From: Vibrio crassostreae | Lineage (GTDB): Bacteria; Pseudomonadota; Gammaproteobacteria; Enterobacterales; Vibrionaceae | Assembly: GCF_024347415.1 (NCBI RefSeq) | Contig: NZ_AP025476.1 | Coordinates: 124,001 to 188,000, forward strand | Reading direction: 5' to 3' | Length of the DNA: 64,000 bases | Part shown: positions 1 through 10,700 of the stretch, in pieces | Layout: each line of letters opens with the position of its first letter | How positions within the stretch are numbered: position 1 is the stretch's first letter | Translations under genes and position numbers: made by a program | The notes under the pieces: generated by a model | Told to the model about the DNA's origin: nothing | Databases searched by the model: none | Seen by the model: only the letters and a program-made list of their open reading frames with translations

Positions 1-1507
1 GGTCAGTGTACGTGTCGCGTGGGTCAAGAATCGCTGGGTCAACATCGTGTAGCGCTAGTGGCACTTCTAGGTTGAACATAGGGATAACCTTAGTATCAGC
101 CTTGTCGATAGAGCCATCTAGGATTGCGTCGATGATGCCACGAGTATCTTGAATAGAGATACGCTTGCCTGTGCCGTTCCAACCTGTGTTCACTAGGTAA
201 GCTTCAGCGCCAGCTGCTTCCATACGCTTCACGAGCACTTCAGCGTACTGAGTTGGGTGAAGAGTAAGGAACGCCGCACCAAATGCCGCAGAGAATGTTG
301 GTGTTGGCTCAGTAATACCACGCTCAGTACCTGCTAGTTTCGCAGTGAAGCCAGATAGGAAGTGGTACTTCGTTTGCTCTGGAGTCAGTTTAGAAACTGG
401 TGGTAGTACACCGAATGCATCAGCAGTCAGGAAGATAACTTTTTGAGCATGGCCTGCTTTTGATACTGGTTTAACGATGTTATCGATGTGGTGAATCGGG
501 TAAGAAACACGAGTGTTCTCAGTTTTTGAACCGTCATCAAAGTCGATAGAACCATCACCACGAACTGTTACGTTTTCTAGTAGTGCATCGCGACGGATTG
601 CATTGTAGATTTCTGGTTCTGCTTCTTTAGATAGGCGAATGGTTTTCGCGTAACAGCCACCTTCAAAGTTGAAGATACCGTCGTTGTCCCAACCGTGCTC
701 ATCATCACCGATTAGCTCACGCTTAGGATCGGTAGATAGGGTTGTTTTACCTGTACCAGATAGACCGAAGAAGATGGCTACATCGCCTTTTTCGCCTACG
801 TTTGCACTACAGTGCATTGAAGCAATGCCTTGCAGAGGAAGCAGGTAGTTCATCATTGCGAACATGCCTTTCTTCATCTCACCGCCGTACCAAGTACCAC
901 CGATGATTTGAACGCGCTCTGTTAGGTTGAAAGCAACGAAGTTTTCAGAGTTCAGACCCTGTTTTTCCCAATTAGGGTTGGTTGTTTTAGCACCGTTCAT
1001 TACCACGAAGTCTGGTTCGAACGTTGCTAGCTCTTCGTCTGTTGGACGAATGAACATGTTCTTAACGAAGTGCGCTTGCCACGCTACTTCAGTGATAATA
1101 CGTACACTTAAGCGCGTATCAGGGTTAGCACCACAATAACCGTCGATGACAAACAGGCGCTTGCCAGATAGCTGAGTTGTCACAAGCTCTTTCAGCTCAT
1201 TCCATACTTCAGTTGTAATCGGTTTGTTGTCATTTTTGCCTTGATCTGACCACCACATGGTATCGCGCGTGGTGTCATCTTTAACAATGTACTTATCTTT
1301 TGGTGAGCGGCCAGTAAAGATACCAGTGTCTACCGCAACAGAGCCTAGTTCCGTTACTACGCCTTTTTCGTAGCCTTCCAAACCTGGCAGTGTTTCTTCA
1401 ACGAATAACTGCTCGTAGCTAGGATTACGAAGAACTTCAGTAACGCCAGTCAGTCCGTGCTTAGTTAGATCAATTTGTGCAGCCTTTGTATGTTCCATAA
1501 CGGTCAT
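1..1507 (-). CDS. pckA: Phosphoenolpyruvate carboxykinase (ATP), 3' end outside window
   Basis: Converts oxaloacetate plus ATP to phosphoenolpyruvate, the first step of gluconeogenesis, in the cytosol. About 502 codons are visible, against roughly 540 for the family, so only the C-terminal end is missing beyond position 1. The kinase P-loop GLSGTGKTT lies at residues 248-256, followed by the GDDEHGW metal-binding region; both are diagnostic for the ATP-dependent enzyme. The start ATG at 1507 has a clear AGGAG five bases upstream; a second ATG three codons in is less well placed. The gene is transcribed alone, separated from hslO by a terminator. Identification is very secure. Confidence 0.97.
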   Translation of the reverse strand, partial: MTVMEHTKAAQIDLTKHGLTGVTEVLRNPSYEQLFVEETLPGLEGYEKGVVTELGSVAVDTGIFTGRSPKDKYIVKDDTTRDTMWWSDQGKNDNKPITTEVWNELKELVTTQLSGKRLFVIDGYCGANPDTRLSVRIITEVAWQAHFVKNMFIRPTDEELATFEPDFVVMNGAKTTNPNWEKQGLNSENFVAFNLTERVQIIGGTWYGGEMKKGMFAMMNYLLPLQGIASMHCSANVGEKGDVAIFFGLSGTGKTTLSTDPKRELIGDDEHGWDNDGIFNFEGGCYAKTIRLSKEAEPEIYNAIRRDALLENVTVRGDGSIDFDDGSKTENTRVSYPIHHIDNIVKPVSKAGHAQKVIFLTADAFGVLPPVSKLTPEQTKYHFLSGFTAKLAGTERGITEPTPTFSAAFGAAFLTLHPTQYAEVLVKRMEAAGAEAYLVNTGWNGTGKRISIQDTRGIIDAILDGSIDKADTKVIPMFNLEVPLALHDVDPAILDPRDTYTD

Positions 1508-1844
1508 AGGTGCTCCTTGTAGGATATTTTGTAGGGATTTTGTATTAATTTTTTATTGTTATCTGCTCACCATGCTAGCAACGAGACTCGGGGGAAACAG
1601 GGATACAGCTCAAAAAATATCCATATTAACCATGGGGTTTTAAGTGTCTCGTCACATATTGGCCTAACTAGTCTATCCTGTACGCAAACCTTTGCGCTAG
1701 GGGCGAGAACATTATTAATTGATTAAAATTAAGCGGTGATTTTATTACGAGATGTTACGGAGTTTGCGCTATTTTGATCACAAAAAAGGCCAGCTTAGTG
1801 CTGACCTTTTTGGGGTAAATTACGTGTTTTAGGTACGCCGTAAA
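1508..1844. other. pckA upstream region, no gene
   Basis: This 337-base space separates pckA from hslO; both genes run on the minus strand. It holds the hslO terminator near 1783-1811 and presumably the pckA promoter. A small palindrome CGCAAACCTTTGCG lies near 1683-1696 and might be an operator, but I cannot assign a regulator. No convincing CRP site with two good half-sites was found, although CRP control of pckA would be expected from enteric bacteria. No coding sequence is visible. Confidence 0.5.
1783..1811 (-). terminator. Rho-independent terminator of hslR-hslO
   Basis: Read on the minus strand, a stem AAAAAGGTCAGC pairs with GCTGGCCTTTTT around a short loop, with one imperfect pair, and ends in a T-run. 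It begins about 30 bases after the hslO stop codon. The A-rich flank could also let it act in the other direction. Confidence 0.85.
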
Positions 1845-2738
1845 TTAATGAACCGTATTGCTGCCTTTATCTGCTGCTTCTGCGTACAGTGCGTCAACAT
1901 CGTTCTTGTCGAACGAGTAGTTTGTGCCACAATAATCACAGTGCAGACCAACGCTTCCTTCGGTACTTAGGATGTCGTAGATCTCTTCTTGAGCAACAGT
2001 AATGATTGCTGCTGCACTTCGATCACGTGAACAGCCACAGAAGAATTCAACCGGTTGTGGGGTAAATACCTGAACCTTCTCTTGGTTGTATAGACGGTAT
2101 AACAGGTCGTTCGCTTCTAGAGAGAACAACTCTTCATTTTTTACGGTGTCAGTTAACTGCTCTAGGTGTTCGAAGTCGTCTGGTGTGCCAGTGCCGTCAG
2201 GCATAACTTGCAGCAACATACCTGCAGCGTGCGCTTTGCCTTCATGCTCGCCAGTACGTAGCCATAGACGAGTCTTAAGCTGCTCAGAGTTTGCGAAGTA
2301 ACCTTCAAGTACTTCAGCTAGTGTGTCGCCTTCAAGACCAACTATACCTTGGTAGCGCTCACCTTTCTTAGGATCGATAGTGATCACTAGGTGACCTTTA
2401 CCCATTAGGTCGTGTAGACCTGCGTCATCTGCGATATCGCCTTCAAAACGAGCAACACCACGGATCTTCTGATCGTGGTCGCCATTGATAACTGCTAGAG
2501 ATACTGGGCCGTCACCTTGCAATTGCATCGTGATAGAACCTTCAAACTTTAAGGTCGCAGTTAATAGCGTTGTTGATACCAATAGCTCGCCCAGTAGTTT
2601 TTGCACTGGTGCTGGGTATTCCTTGCTAGAAATAATCTGTTGGTACGCTTCATCCATTTGTACCAATTCACCACGTACTGATAGGTCTTCAAATAGGTAG
2701 CGATTTAAAACATTACTTGTAGACATTGGGTCTGCCAT
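1845..2738 (-). CDS. hslO: Hsp33 redox-regulated holdase chaperone
   Basis: Hsp33 is a cytosolic chaperone that is switched on by oxidation: four cysteines release zinc and form disulfides, which exposes the binding surface. The 297-residue protein has the family N-terminus ([12 protein letters not shown]) and the C-terminal redox switch, with CGC at about residues 234-236 and CDYC at about 267-270. All four cysteines are present, so it should be active. A second in-frame ATG at codon 5 is an alternative start. It lies 18 bases downstream of hslR and is probably cotranscribed with it. Confidence 0.96.
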   Translation of the reverse strand: MADPMSTSNVLNRYLFEDLSVRGELVQMDEAYQQIISSKEYPAPVQKLLGELLVSTTLLTATLKFEGSITMQLQGDGPVSLAVINGDHDQKIRGVARFEGDIADDAGLHDLMGKGHLVITIDPKKGERYQGIVGLEGDTLAEVLEGYFANSEQLKTRLWLRTGEHEGKAHAAGMLLQVMPDGTGTPDDFEHLEQLTDTVKNEELFSLEANDLLYRLYNQEKVQVFTPQPVEFFCGCSRDRSAAAIITVAQEEIYDILSTEGSVGLHCDYCGTNYSFDKNDVDALYAEAADKGSNTVH

Positions 2739-2756
2739 TTGGCTATTCCTTCTAGC

Positions 2757-3143
2757 TTATTGAGTCTTGAACTTAATGATGTCACGACGTTGCTTCTTAT
2801 CAGGGCGACGCTCTGGAGCTGGGTTATGAGCATTCAGTTTACGCTGTGTCGCAAACTCTTCTCTTTTTGCCAAGCTCTCGGTGGTTTCTTCATAGAGGGT
2901 TTGAGCGATTGGAGCTCCACCACGATGAGCAGAGATTTTCTCGATAGTCACCGTCTTTTCTTCATTACCTTGGCGCAGTGTAATCACAGCCCCAAGTTCG
3001 ACAATTTTACTTGGCTTGCTGCGCTGACCATTATAGTGGACTTTGCCACCATCGACCATGTTACGAGCAATGGACCGAGTTTTGTAAAAGCGTGCTGCCC
3101 ACAACCATTTATCGAGTCTGACAGCTTCATTAGCAGTTTTCAT
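2757..3143 (-). CDS. hslR: Hsp15, heat-shock ribosome-associated S4-domain protein
   Basis: Hsp15 binds free 50S subunits that still carry a nascent chain and helps recycle them after heat stress. The 128-residue protein opens with the S4 RNA-binding fold (VRLDKWLWAARFYKTRS, then a VxYNGQRxKPSK stretch) and ends in a basic tail (PERRPDKKQRRDIIKFK), as in E. coli Hsp15. It is the first gene of the hslR-hslO pair. A sigma-32-like promoter about 105 bases upstream fits heat induction. Confidence 0.95.
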   Translation of the reverse strand: MKTANEAVRLDKWLWAARFYKTRSIARNMVDGGKVHYNGQRSKPSKIVELGAVITLRQGNEEKTVTIEKISAHRGGAPIAQTLYEETTESLAKREEFATQRKLNAHNPAPERRPDKKQRRDIIKFKTQ

Positions 3144-3247
3144 ATAGGGCAGTGCCTTATTTAGTAAGAAATGAATGCGGTTTAACTGTTATTCACAGCA
3201 TGCAACTTATGTTGTTTGATGACGCTTATCACACTTAGTAGAAGCTT

Positions 3248-3276
3248 ATGTGGAGGCGATTGGCTTTTTTTTCAAG
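3248..3276 (-). promoter_or_regulatory. Sigma-32-like promoter upstream of hslR
   Basis: On the minus strand CTTGAAA (3276-3270) is followed after 13 bases by CCTCCACAT (3256-3248). This resembles the heat-shock consensus CTTGAAA, a spacer of about 11-16 bases, then CCCCATNT. The -35 element is perfect and the -10 is imperfect. The E. coli hslRO operon is known to be heat induced. The assignment is an inference from motif and context. Confidence 0.5.
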
Positions 3277-3314
3277 GAAGATTACAAAATAGCTCAGGTA
3301 ATGCCGATTTATAG

Positions 3315-3326
3315 ATTTGCTATGAT
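3315..3326 (+). promoter_or_regulatory. Candidate extended -10 promoter for the gsp operon
   Basis: The sequence TTTGCTATGAT contains the extended -10 element TGC followed by TATGAT. It lies about 110 bases upstream of the gspC start, and no good -35 is visible at 17 bases. It is the best promoter-like element in the hslR-gspC divergent region. Confidence 0.35.
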
Positions 3327-3434
3327 ATAGTTCAGGATCTTATGCTTTTAATAAGCAGGAACAGAATGTATGAACAAAAAAGCTGATAGTTTAGTAGGTT
3401 ACAGCTTTATTCGTTATAGAAAGGGTTAGGAAAC

Positions 3435-4358
3435 GTGAACTTTTTAGAGCTCAAACTTCGCATGGATAACTCTCCGGTGCTGAGCCGATTTTTAGAGAAT
3501 GGATTTTTACTCCAGCAGAAACTGAGCCTTGTTCTTTGTTGTGTGTTAATCGCAGCTTCCGCATGGATTTTAGGACAGCTTGCATGGTTTATCGAACCTG
3601 CCGAGCAAACCGTCGTGCCTTGGAAAGCAACCGCTTCATCGTCTTCTGCTCCTCAATCGACTCTTGATATCTCCTCTTTGCAACAGAGCAACCTTTTTGG
3701 TGCCTATAACCCAACCACGGCTCCTGTGGTTGAGCAACAAGTTATCCAAGACGCACCAAAGACACGATTGAATCTGGTTTTGGTGGGTGCGGTTGCTAGC
3801 TCTAACCCCAAATTAAGCTTAGCCGTGATTGCGAATCGCGGTACACAAGCAACCTACGGCATTAATGAAGAGATCGAAGGCACACGAGCTAAGTTAAAAG
3901 CGGTATTAGTCGATCGCGTGATTATTGATAACTCAGGTCGAGACGAAACCTTGATGCTTGAAGGCATTGAATACAAGCGTCTGGCTGTTTCAGAGCCTGC
4001 GTCACCTCGAGCCTCTTCTTCGGTTCGTGGTAATAACCCGGCTTCTGCAGAAGAGAAGCTTGATGAAATTAAAGCGAAGATAATGAAAGATCCGCAACAA
4101 ATCTTCCAATATGTTCGACTGTCTCAGGTGAAGCGCGACGATAGTGTTATTGGTTATCGTGTGAGCCCTGGCAAAGATTCAGAACTTTTTAACTCAGTGG
4201 GGCTCCAAAACGGAGATATTGCTACTCAGTTAAATGGACAAGACCTGACAGACCCAGCCGCTATGGGCAACATATTCCGTTCTATCTCAGAGCTGACAGA
4301 GTTAAATCTCGTCGTCGAGAGAGATGGTCAACAACATGAAGTGTTTATTGAATTTTAA
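3435..4358 (+). CDS. gspC: Type II secretion inner-membrane protein GspC (EpsC)
   Basis: GspC links the inner-membrane platform of the type II secretion system to the outer-membrane secretin. The 307-residue protein has a cytoplasmic N-terminus, one membrane segment at about residues 31-52 (VLCCVLIAASAWILGQLAW), a periplasmic HR domain (TRLNLVLVGAV... IEGTRAKLKAV) and a C-terminal PDZ domain starting near YRVSPGKDSELF. The start is a GTG with TTAGGA just upstream; a later ATG at 3462 would remove nine residues. It is the first gene of a 12-gene operon that runs to gspN. Confidence 0.96.
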   Translation: MNFLELKLRMDNSPVLSRFLENGFLLQQKLSLVLCCVLIAASAWILGQLAWFIEPAEQTVVPWKATASSSSAPQSTLDISSLQQSNLFGAYNPTTAPVVEQQVIQDAPKTRLNLVLVGAVASSNPKLSLAVIANRGTQATYGINEEIEGTRAKLKAVLVDRVIIDNSGRDETLMLEGIEYKRLAVSEPASPRASSSVRGNNPASAEEKLDEIKAKIMKDPQQIFQYVRLSQVKRDDSVIGYRVSPGKDSELFNSVGLQNGDIATQLNGQDLTDPAAMGNIFRSISELTELNLVVERDGQQHEVFIEF

Positions 4359-4399
4359 AACTTTGCGTCTAACGAAGGACGAAAGTGTAGGAGAAGTAC

Positions 4400-6424
4400 G
4401 TGAAGCATTGGTTTAAGAAAAGTGCATGGTTATTGGCAGGAAGCTTGATCTGCACACCCGCAGCCATCGCGAGTGATTTTAGTGCCAGCTTTAAAGGTAC
4501 TGATATCCAAGAGTTTATTAATATTGTTGGTCGTAATCTAGAGAAGACGATCATCGTTGATCCATCGGTGCGCGGAAAAATCGATGTACGCAGCTACGAC
4601 GTATTGAATGAAGAGCAATATTACAGTTTCTTCTTAAACGTATTAGAGGTGTATGGCTACGCGGTCGTTGAAATGGACTCGGGTGTTCTTAAGATCATCA
4701 AAGCCAAAGACTCTAAAACCTCGGCAATTCCCGTTGTCGGTGACCGTGATTCGATCACTGGCGACAGTGTAGTCACGCGTGTTGTGACGGTACGTAATGT
4801 CTCGGTTCGTGAGCTTTCTCCTTTGCTTCGTCAATTGAACGACAATGCAGGTGCGGGTAACGTTGTGCACTACGACCCTGCCAACATCATTCTTATTACC
4901 GGCCGAGCGGCGGTGGTAAACCGTTTAGCGGAAATCATCAAGCGTGTTGACCAAGCAGGTGATAAAGAGATTGAAGTCGTTGAGCTAAAAAATGCCTCAG
5001 CAGCAGAGATGGTACGCATTGTTGATGCGTTGAATAAAACCACAGATGCGAAGAATACGCCTGCATTCCTACAGCCTAAACTGGTTGCCGATGAGCGTAC
5101 CAATGCGATTCTGATTTCTGGTGACCCTAAAGTTCGTAGTCGTCTAAGAAAGCTTATCGAGCAGCTTGATGTCGAAATGGCAACTAAGGGTAACAACCAA
5201 GTTATCTATCTTAAATACGCAAAAGCCGAAGATTTGGTCGATGTGCTGAAAGGCGTGTCGGACAACCTACAATCAGAGAAGCAGTCATCAACCAAAGGCA
5301 GCTCATCGCAGCGTAACCAAGTGATGATCTCTGCACACAGTGATACTAACTCTCTAGTTATTACCGCGCAGCCTGACATCATGAACGCTCTGCAAGACGT
5401 GATCGCTCAGCTGGATATTCGTCGTGCTCAAGTATTGATTGAAGCCTTGATCGTTGAAATGGCAGAAGGCGATGGCGTTAATCTTGGTGTGCAATGGGGT
5501 AACCTAGAAACGGGTGCAATGATCCAGTACAGCAACACTGGTGCGTCGATTGGTGGCGTAATGGTCGGTCTAGAAGAAGCAAAAGATACAGAAACGACAA
5601 CCGCTGTGTACGATGAAAATGGTAAGTTCGTACGAAACGAAACCACCACTGAACAAGGGGACTATTCAACATTAGCCTCTGCACTTTCAGGTGTTAACGG
5701 TGCAGCCATGAGCGTGGTGATGGGTGATTGGACAGCCTTGATCAGTGCGGTAGCCACCGATTCCAACTCAAACATCCTATCTTCTCCAAGTATTACCGTG
5801 ATGGACAATGGCGAAGCGTCGTTCATTGTAGGTGAAGAGGTTCCGGTTCTAACAGGCTCGACGGCGGGTTCAAGTAACGATAACCCATTCCAAACGGTTG
5901 AACGTAAAGAAGTCGGTATAAAGCTGAAGGTTGTGCCACAGATCAACGAAGGTGATTCAGTTCAGTTGAATATTGAACAAGAAGTGTCGAACGTATTGGG
6001 CGCGAACGGCGCGGTAGATGTACGTTTTGCTAAGCGTCAACTGAACACCTCTGTGATTGTTCAAGATGGCCAAATGCTGGTGCTGGGTGGTTTGATTGAT
6101 GAACGTGCGCTAGAGAGCGAATCTAAGGTGCCATTCTTGGGTGATATTCCTGTTCTTGGGCACCTGTTCAAGTCAACCAGTACTCAGGTTGAGAAAAAGA
6201 ATCTAATGGTATTCATTAAGCCAACCATCATCCGTGATGGCATGACAGCCGATGGTATCACTCAGCGTAAATACAACTTCATCCGAGCAGAGCAGCTGTA
6301 TAAGGCAGAGCAAGGTTTGAAATTACTCGATGACGATAACATCCCAGTATTGCCTAAATTTGGTGCAGACATGAATCACCCGGCTGAAATCCAAGCCTTC
6401 ATTGATCAAATGGAAACAGAATAA
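4400..6424 (+). CDS. gspD: Type II secretion outer-membrane secretin GspD (EpsD)
   Basis: This protein forms the outer-membrane channel through which folded exoproteins leave the periplasm. The 674-residue protein begins with a signal peptide of about 24 residues ending in AIA. The N0 domain follows ([21 protein letters not shown]), then the N1-N3 repeats, and the secretin domain occupies roughly residues 340-610 (VPVLTG...; [13 protein letters not shown]). A short C-terminal S-like region follows. There is no lipobox. Its stop overlaps the gspE start by one base, which suggests translational coupling. Confidence 0.97.
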   Translation: MKHWFKKSAWLLAGSLICTPAAIASDFSASFKGTDIQEFINIVGRNLEKTIIVDPSVRGKIDVRSYDVLNEEQYYSFFLNVLEVYGYAVVEMDSGVLKIIKAKDSKTSAIPVVGDRDSITGDSVVTRVVTVRNVSVRELSPLLRQLNDNAGAGNVVHYDPANIILITGRAAVVNRLAEIIKRVDQAGDKEIEVVELKNASAAEMVRIVDALNKTTDAKNTPAFLQPKLVADERTNAILISGDPKVRSRLRKLIEQLDVEMATKGNNQVIYLKYAKAEDLVDVLKGVSDNLQSEKQSSTKGSSSQRNQVMISAHSDTNSLVITAQPDIMNALQDVIAQLDIRRAQVLIEALIVEMAEGDGVNLGVQWGNLETGAMIQYSNTGASIGGVMVGLEEAKDTETTTAVYDENGKFVRNETTTEQGDYSTLASALSGVNGAAMSVVMGDWTALISAVATDSNSNILSSPSITVMDNGEASFIVGEEVPVLTGSTAGSSNDNPFQTVERKEVGIKLKVVPQINEGDSVQLNIEQEVSNVLGANGAVDVRFAKRQLNTSVIVQDGQMLVLGGLIDERALESESKVPFLGDIPVLGHLFKSTSTQVEKKNLMVFIKPTIIRDGMTADGITQRKYNFIRAEQLYKAEQGLKLLDDDNIPVLPKFGADMNHPAEIQAFIDQMETE

Positions 6425-7926
6425 TGGCTGAATTGGTAGGGGCGGCACGTACTTATCAGCGCTTGCCGTTTAGCTTTGCGAATCGCTACAAGATGGTGTT
6501 GGAATATCAGCATCCAGAGCGTCCGCCGGCACTTTATTATGTAGAGCCTCTAAAATCGGCGGCGATCATTGAAGTAAGCCGTGTGGTGAAAAATGGCTTT
6601 ACGCCACAAGCGATCAGCGCAGACGAATTTGATAAAAAATTGACCGATGCGTATCAGCGTGACTCGTCGGAAGCTCGTCAGCTAATGGAAGACATTGGTG
6701 CTGACAACGACGACTTCTTCTCGCTAGCAGAAGAGTTGCCACAAGATGAAGACTTACTTGAATCGGAAGACGATGCACCAATCATCAAGCTAATTAACGC
6801 GATGTTGGGTGAGGCGATCAAAGAGGGTGCTTCAGATATTCATATCGAAACCTTTGAGAAATCACTGTCTATCCGTTTCCGTATTGATGGTGTGTTGCGT
6901 GATGTTCTTGCGCCGAGCCGTAAACTGGCTCCGCTGTTGGTGTCACGTGTCAAGGTTATGGCTAAGCTAGATATTGCGGAAAAACGCGTGCCACAAGATG
7001 GTCGTATTTCTCTGCGTATCGGTGGTCGAGCGGTCGATGTTCGTGTTTCAACCATGCCGTCTTCGCACGGTGAGCGTGTGGTAATGCGTCTGTTGGACAA
7101 GAACGCGACTCGTCTAGACCTGCACAGTTTAGGCATGACGGCAGAGAACCACGAAAACTTCCGAAAACTTATTCAGCGCCCACACGGTATCATCTTGGTT
7201 ACTGGTCCTACGGGTTCTGGTAAATCAACGACCTTGTACGCTGGCCTGCAAGAGCTCAACAGTAATGAGCGAAATATTCTAACCGTTGAAGACCCAATCG
7301 AATTCGATATCGATGGCATTGGCCAAACACAAGTGAACCCTAAGGTTGATATGACCTTTGCGCGTGGTTTACGTGCCATTCTTCGTCAAGACCCGGATGT
7401 GGTAATGATTGGTGAGATACGTGACTTAGAGACCGCTGAGATCGCTGTTCAAGCCTCTTTGACCGGTCACTTGGTAATGTCGACCCTTCACACCAATACG
7501 GCAATCGGTGCGATTACACGTCTACGTGATATGGGCATCGAACCCTTCTTGATTTCTTCTTCACTGCTGGGTGTTTTGGCTCAGCGCTTGGTTCGCACCC
7601 TGTGTAACGACTGTAAAGAACCTTACGAAGCGGATAAAGAGCAGAAGAAGCTGTTTGGGTTGAAGAAGAAAGACAGCCTTACGCTTTACCATGCCAAAGG
7701 GTGTGAAAACTGCAGTCACAAAGGCTATCGAGGCCGTACCGGTATTCATGAACTCCTGATGATTGACGACTCGGTGCAAGAGCTTATTCACAGTGAAGCT
7801 GGCGAACAGGCGATTGAGAAAGCAATTCGTGGCACAACCCCAAGTATTCGAGATGATGGCTTGAGCAAAGTTCTGAAAGGGGTAACGTCCTTAGAAGAAG
7901 TGATGCGTGTGACCAAGGAAGTCTAG
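6424..7926 (+). CDS. gspE: Type II secretion cytoplasmic ATPase GspE (EpsE)
   Basis: This hexameric ATPase powers pseudopilus assembly. The 500-residue protein has an N-terminal domain that binds GspL, Walker [11 protein letters not shown] at about residues 261-270, the Asp-box region ([10 protein letters not shown]), a Walker B-type [11 protein letters not shown] near 330 and two CxxC pairs (CNDC near 394 and CENC near 427) that bind zinc in this subfamily. All catalytic motifs are intact. The start ATG overlaps the gspD stop, and gspF follows after one base. Confidence 0.97.
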   Translation: MAELVGAARTYQRLPFSFANRYKMVLEYQHPERPPALYYVEPLKSAAIIEVSRVVKNGFTPQAISADEFDKKLTDAYQRDSSEARQLMEDIGADNDDFFSLAEELPQDEDLLESEDDAPIIKLINAMLGEAIKEGASDIHIETFEKSLSIRFRIDGVLRDVLAPSRKLAPLLVSRVKVMAKLDIAEKRVPQDGRISLRIGGRAVDVRVSTMPSSHGERVVMRLLDKNATRLDLHSLGMTAENHENFRKLIQRPHGIILVTGPTGSGKSTTLYAGLQELNSNERNILTVEDPIEFDIDGIGQTQVNPKVDMTFARGLRAILRQDPDVVMIGEIRDLETAEIAVQASLTGHLVMSTLHTNTAIGAITRLRDMGIEPFLISSSLLGVLAQRLVRTLCNDCKEPYEADKEQKKLFGLKKKDSLTLYHAKGCENCSHKGYRGRTGIHELLMIDDSVQELIHSEAGEQAIEKAIRGTTPSIRDDGLSKVLKGVTSLEEVMRVTKEV

Positions 7927-7927
7927 T

Positions 7928-9148
7928 ATGGCGGCATTTGAATACAAAGCATTGGATGCCAAAGGTAAGAGCAAAAAAGGCTCTATTGAAGCGGATAACG
8001 CTCGTCAGGCTCGCCAACGCTTGAAAGAACAAGGCTTGATGCCGGTTGAGATGACTGAAGCCAAGGCTAAAACTGCGAAAGGTGCTCAGCCCTCGACCAG
8101 CTTTAAGCGTGGTATCAGTACACCTGATCTTGCTTTAATTACTCGACAAATATCCACGCTCGTTCAGTCTGGCATGCCGCTAGAAGAGTGTCTGAAGGCC
8201 GTGGCGGAACAATCTGAAAAGCCACGCATTCGAACCATGCTACTGGCGGTTCGTTCGAAGGTAACGGAAGGTTATTCGCTAGCGGATAGCTTGGCTGATT
8301 ACCCACACATCTTCGATGAACTGTTTAGAGCCATGGTTGCGGCTGGTGAGAAATCTGGTCACTTAGATGCGGTATTGGAGCGGTTGGCCGATTATGCAGA
8401 AAACCGCCAGAAGATGCGCTCTAAGCTGCTACAAGCGATGATCTACCCTGTGGTGCTGGTGGTGTTTGCGGTGACGATTGTTTCGTTCCTGTTGGCAACC
8501 GTGGTACCTAAGATTGTCGAGCCTATTATCCAAATGGGCCAAGAGCTTCCTCAATCGACACAATTTTTATTGGCATCAAGTGAATTTATCCAGAATTGGG
8601 GTATCCAATTACTGTTGTTGATCATTGGTGTGATTGTGTTGATTAAGACCGCGCTGAAAAAACCGGGCGTTCGCATGAGTTGGGATCGCAAGCTATTAAG
8701 CATTCCACTGATCGGCAAAATAGCAAAAGGGATTAATACCTCTCGTTTTGCTCGAACACTCTCTATCTGTACCTCGAGTGCGATTCCTATCCTTGAAGGG
8801 ATGAAGGTTGCGGTTGATGTAATGTCGAATCACCATGTGAAGCAACAAGTATTACAGGCATCAGACAGTGTTAGAGAAGGGGCAAGCCTGCGTAAAGCGC
8901 TCGATCAAACCAAACTCTTCCCTCCAATGATGCTGCATATGATCGCCAGTGGTGAGCAGAGTGGTCAGTTAGAACAAATGCTGACAAGAGCGGCGGACAA
9001 CCAAGACCAAAGCTTTGAATCGACCGTGAATATCGCGCTAGGTATTTTCACACCAGCACTTATCGCTTTGATGGCAGGCTTAGTGCTGTTCATTGTGATG
9101 GCGACCTTAATGCCGATGCTTGAAATGAATAATTTAATGAGCGGCTAA
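7928..9148 (+). CDS. gspF: Type II secretion inner-membrane platform protein GspF (EpsF)
   Basis: This polytopic protein sits at the base of the pseudopilus and is thought to transmit ATPase motion. The 406-residue protein has two homologous T2SSF domains, at about residues 70-195 (ALITRQISTLVQSGMPLEECL) and 273-395 (RFARTLSICTSSAIPILEGM). It has three hydrophobic segments, near residues 173-193, 224-242 and 375-395. Length and motifs are typical. It starts one base after gspE and lies in the same operon. Confidence 0.97.
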   Translation: MAAFEYKALDAKGKSKKGSIEADNARQARQRLKEQGLMPVEMTEAKAKTAKGAQPSTSFKRGISTPDLALITRQISTLVQSGMPLEECLKAVAEQSEKPRIRTMLLAVRSKVTEGYSLADSLADYPHIFDELFRAMVAAGEKSGHLDAVLERLADYAENRQKMRSKLLQAMIYPVVLVVFAVTIVSFLLATVVPKIVEPIIQMGQELPQSTQFLLASSEFIQNWGIQLLLLIIGVIVLIKTALKKPGVRMSWDRKLLSIPLIGKIAKGINTSRFARTLSICTSSAIPILEGMKVAVDVMSNHHVKQQVLQASDSVREGASLRKALDQTKLFPPMMLHMIASGEQSGQLEQMLTRAADNQDQSFESTVNIALGIFTPALIALMAGLVLFIVMATLMPMLEMNNLMSG

Positions 9149-9236
9149 ATGACTGCTCACAAGACGTTAGTTTTTGGATTATCGAGAAGAAGGACATTAT
9201 TACCTTCAACTCGCTGTCTGTAATTTGGAGAAAATA

Positions 9237-9680
9237 ATGAAAAACAGAATGAAGAAACAATCAGGCTTTACCCTATTAGAAGTGATGGTTGTTGTGGTTA
9301 TCCTTGGCGTATTGGCGAGCTTTGTTGTACCTAACCTATTGGGTAACAAAGAGAAGGCTGACCAACAAAAAGCCATCACTGATATCGTGGCGCTAGAGAA
9401 TGCGCTCGATATGTACAAACTGGATAACAGCGTTTACCCAACAACGGATCAAGGTCTTGATGCATTGGTTTCTAAACCAAGTAGCCCAGAGCCTCGTAAC
9501 TACCGTGACGGTGGCTACATCAAGCGTCTACCTAACGACCCATGGGGCAATGAGTACCAATACCTAAGCCCTGGTGATAACGGCACTATCGATATCTTTA
9601 CACTTGGCGCTGATGGCCAAGAAGGTGGTGAAGGTATTGCTGCGGATATCGGCAACTGGAACATGCAAGACTTTCAGTAA
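9237..9680 (+). CDS. gspG: Major pseudopilin GspG (EpsG)
   Basis: Main subunit of the type II secretion pseudopilus. The 147-residue prepilin starts MKNRMKKQSG, is cut by prepilin peptidase before FTLLEVMVVVVILG, and has Glu at mature position 5. The C-terminal LGADGQEGGEG stretch matches the calcium-binding loop of the Vibrio protein. I chose the ATG at 9237 because GGAG lies six bases upstream; the reading frame stays open to 9174, but that extension lacks a good ribosome site and would spoil the short leader. The 88-base gap after gspF contains no clear terminator. Confidence 0.96.
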   Translation: MKNRMKKQSGFTLLEVMVVVVILGVLASFVVPNLLGNKEKADQQKAITDIVALENALDMYKLDNSVYPTTDQGLDALVSKPSSPEPRNYRDGGYIKRLPNDPWGNEYQYLSPGDNGTIDIFTLGADGQEGGEGIAADIGNWNMQDFQ

Positions 9681-9745
9681 GCCTAGGCTTATTGTCACTT
9701 GATGCCGTTATTTGATGTTAGGACGTAAACAGATGGAGTCTAAAG

Positions 9746-10339
9746 GTGAAAACTAAGCAAACACAGCCAGGTTTCACCTTAATTGAGATTCTTTTGGTAT
9801 TGGTATTACTGTCAGTAACGGCGGTCGCGGTGGTCGCGACCATTCCTACCAATAGTAAAGATGTTGCTAAAAAATACGCTCAAAGTTTTTATCAACGAGT
9901 TCAGCTACTCAATGAAGAAGCTATTTTAAGTGGCTTGGATTTTGGTGTTCGGGTTGATGAAAAAAAATCGACCTATGTACTGATGGCGCTCAAGTCTGAA
10001 GGCTGGCAAGAAGTCGACTTTGAAAAAATCCCCTCTTCAACTGAATTGCCGGAAGAACTCGCATTGTCACTGACTCTAGGTGGTGGTGCATGGGAAGACG
10101 ATGATCGGCTGTTCAATCCAGGAAGCTTGTTTGATGAAGATATGTTTGCGGATCTGGAAGAGGAAAAGAAGCCAAAGCCACCACAGATCTACATCTTGTC
10201 GAGTGCTGAAATGACGCCATTTGTATTATCGTTTTATCCAAATACCGGAGACACCATACAAGATGGTTGGCGTATTCGAGTATTGGATAATGGTGTCATT
10301 CGATTACTAGAGCCGGGAGAAGAATATGAAGAGGAATAA
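9746..10339 (+). CDS. gspH: Minor pseudopilin GspH (EpsH)
   Basis: Minor pseudopilin of the type II secretion pilus. The 197-residue protein has the leader MKTKQTQPG followed by FTLIEILLVLVLLS, which is the prepilin peptidase site and hydrophobic helix, with Glu5 present. The acidic middle and tail (DDDRLF, EDMFADLEEEKK, EPGEEYEEE) are a feature of this family in Vibrio. Its last 14 bases overlap gspI. Confidence 0.94.
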   Translation: MKTKQTQPGFTLIEILLVLVLLSVTAVAVVATIPTNSKDVAKKYAQSFYQRVQLLNEEAILSGLDFGVRVDEKKSTYVLMALKSEGWQEVDFEKIPSSTELPEELALSLTLGGGAWEDDDRLFNPGSLFDEDMFADLEEEKKPKPPQIYILSSAEMTPFVLSFYPNTGDTIQDGWRIRVLDNGVIRLLEPGEEYEEE

Positions 10340-10700
10340 CCGTTCTCCTTATCGCTCTCGTGGTATGACTCTGCTTGAAGTATTGGTTGCGCTCGCTATT
10401 TTCGCAACGGCAGCGATCAGTGTGATTCGTGCTGTTACGCAGCACATCAATACTCTCAGTTATCTAGAAGAAAAAACCTTCGCTGCTATGGTCGTTGATA
10501 ATCAAATGGCCTTGGTGATGCTGCATCCTGAGAAGCTTAAAAAAGCACAGGGTACACAAGAGTTGGCTGGAAGAGAGTGGTTCTGGAAAGTTACGCCAAT
10601 CGATACTAGCGATGATTTATTAAAGGCGTTTGATGTGAGTGTGGCAACCAATAAAAAAGCTTCTCCAGTGGTCACGGTGCGCAGCTATGTGGTCAACTAA
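10326..10700 (+). CDS. gspI: Minor pseudopilin GspI (EpsI)
   Basis: Tip-complex pseudopilin that pairs with GspJ and GspK to begin pseudopilus assembly. The 124-residue protein has the leader MKRNNRSPYRSRG followed by MTLLEVLVALAIFATAAIS; the mature protein begins with Met and keeps Glu5. Its start lies inside the end of gspH and its end overlaps the start of gspJ, so translation of the three genes is probably coupled. Confidence 0.94.
   Translation: MKRNNRSPYRSRGMTLLEVLVALAIFATAAISVIRAVTQHINTLSYLEEKTFAAMVVDNQMALVMLHPEKLKKAQGTQELAGREWFWKVTPIDTSDDLLKAFDVSVATNKKASPVVTVRSYVVN

Noticed and set aside
1508..1782. CRP site upstream of pckA
   Set aside because: TGTGA half-sites occur but without a matching second half at the right distance.
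2739..3164. Plus-strand reading frame opposite hslR
   Set aside because: It is the mirror of a conserved gene and has no ribosome site or recognisable protein features.
9174..9236. 21-residue extension upstream of GspG
   Set aside because: It would push the prepilin leader out of the normal size, and the ribosome site fits ATG 9237.
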